Origin: a virus
IMG/VR virus record: IMGVR_UViG_3300024520_000485
Span: 1-24,343 of that record
Direction: 5' to 3' (one strand)
Length of the DNA stretch: 24,343 nt
Shown here: positions 24,248 to 24,343 of the stretch, one piece after another
How positions within the stretch are numbered: the first letter of the stretch is position 1
Layout: each line of letters opens with the position of its first letter
Notes under the pieces: generated by a model
Database searches by the model: none
The model's input: only the letters and a program-made list of their open reading frames with translations
What the model was told of the DNA's origin: nothing
Program-made: the position numbers and the translations under genes

Positions 24248-24343
24248 ATGCTACTAGACGATTTGCGGAAAGCGTACCGTGCCTGCGACGATCCATTGTT
24301 TGACAAGTGTGAGGCGAGATTGCGTGAGATACTAGAGTGCGCC
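24248..24343 (+). CDS. Partial small gene cut by the window end
   Basis: Begins at the second ATG after a GGGGGAG site (spacing 6; an ATG at 24242 is adjacent to the site). The visible 32 codons encode MLLDDLRKAYRACDDPLFDK followed by CEARLREILECA, a charged helical start. The frame stays open to the edge, so the protein is incomplete. Same ribosome-site style as its neighbours. Confidence 0.5.
   Translation, partial: MLLDDLRKAYRACDDPLFDKCEARLREILECA

Noticed and set aside
8765-24343. CRISPR arrays or tRNA genes
   Set aside because: No short regularly spaced direct repeats and no cloverleaf-like sequence were noticed.

Overview
The window looks like part of a tailed double-stranded DNA bacteriophage (Caudoviricetes) or prophage. 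It has a recognisable packaging and head module: terminase large subunit, portal, scaffold and major capsid protein. Genes are tightly packed, with 1-4 base start/stop overlaps and almost no intergenic space. The base composition is moderately GC-rich. No host gene, tRNA, rRNA, CRISPR array or insertion sequence was seen, so I cannot tell a free phage from a prophage. The serine recombinase points to a temperate or integrating element. No tape-measure, sheath or tube gene is visible in about 21 kb of late genes. With the adaptor-type protein this fits a short-tailed (podovirus-like) particle, but tail genes could lie beyond the left edge. The host cannot be read from the sequence; an aquatic bacterium is only a guess.

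Layout. About 21537-1 is one long late region on the minus strand. In transcription order it holds: a coiled-coil protein in the small-terminase position (21527-20625), terminase large subunit (20650-18764), portal (18767-16929), a small head protein (16929-16453), scaffold (16443-15340), major capsid protein (15295-14228), a LamG-like capsid-associated protein (14166-13417), and a rho-independent terminator (13375-13340). After that come an acidic-linker protein with two SH3-like ends (13316-12579), a giant 1270-residue protein made of five tandem adaptor-like domains (12577-8765), two small beta-rich virion proteins, a five-motif propeller-like protein, a 48-residue overlapping small gene, a GT-A glycosyltransferase, three further small virion-type proteins (one with a C1q-like end), and a 1389-residue mosaic repeat fibre (4226-57).

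About 21687-24343 lies on the plus strand and is divergent. It holds a short serine recombinase, a helical small protein, a mini winged-helix protein, a RimI-like acetyltransferase with apparently altered catalytic positions, several small unknown genes with conserved GGGGGAG ribosome binding sites, and a gene cut by the right edge. The divergent intergenic region (21537-21686) holds short palindromes and a strong nested hairpin followed by a T-run just before the recombinase.

The most unusual feature is the five-fold adaptor polyprotein. Phage head-tail adaptors are normally single-domain subunits of a ring; here five homologous, diverged copies are fused in one chain. The fibre with a 225-residue internal period is a second repeat-built virion protein.
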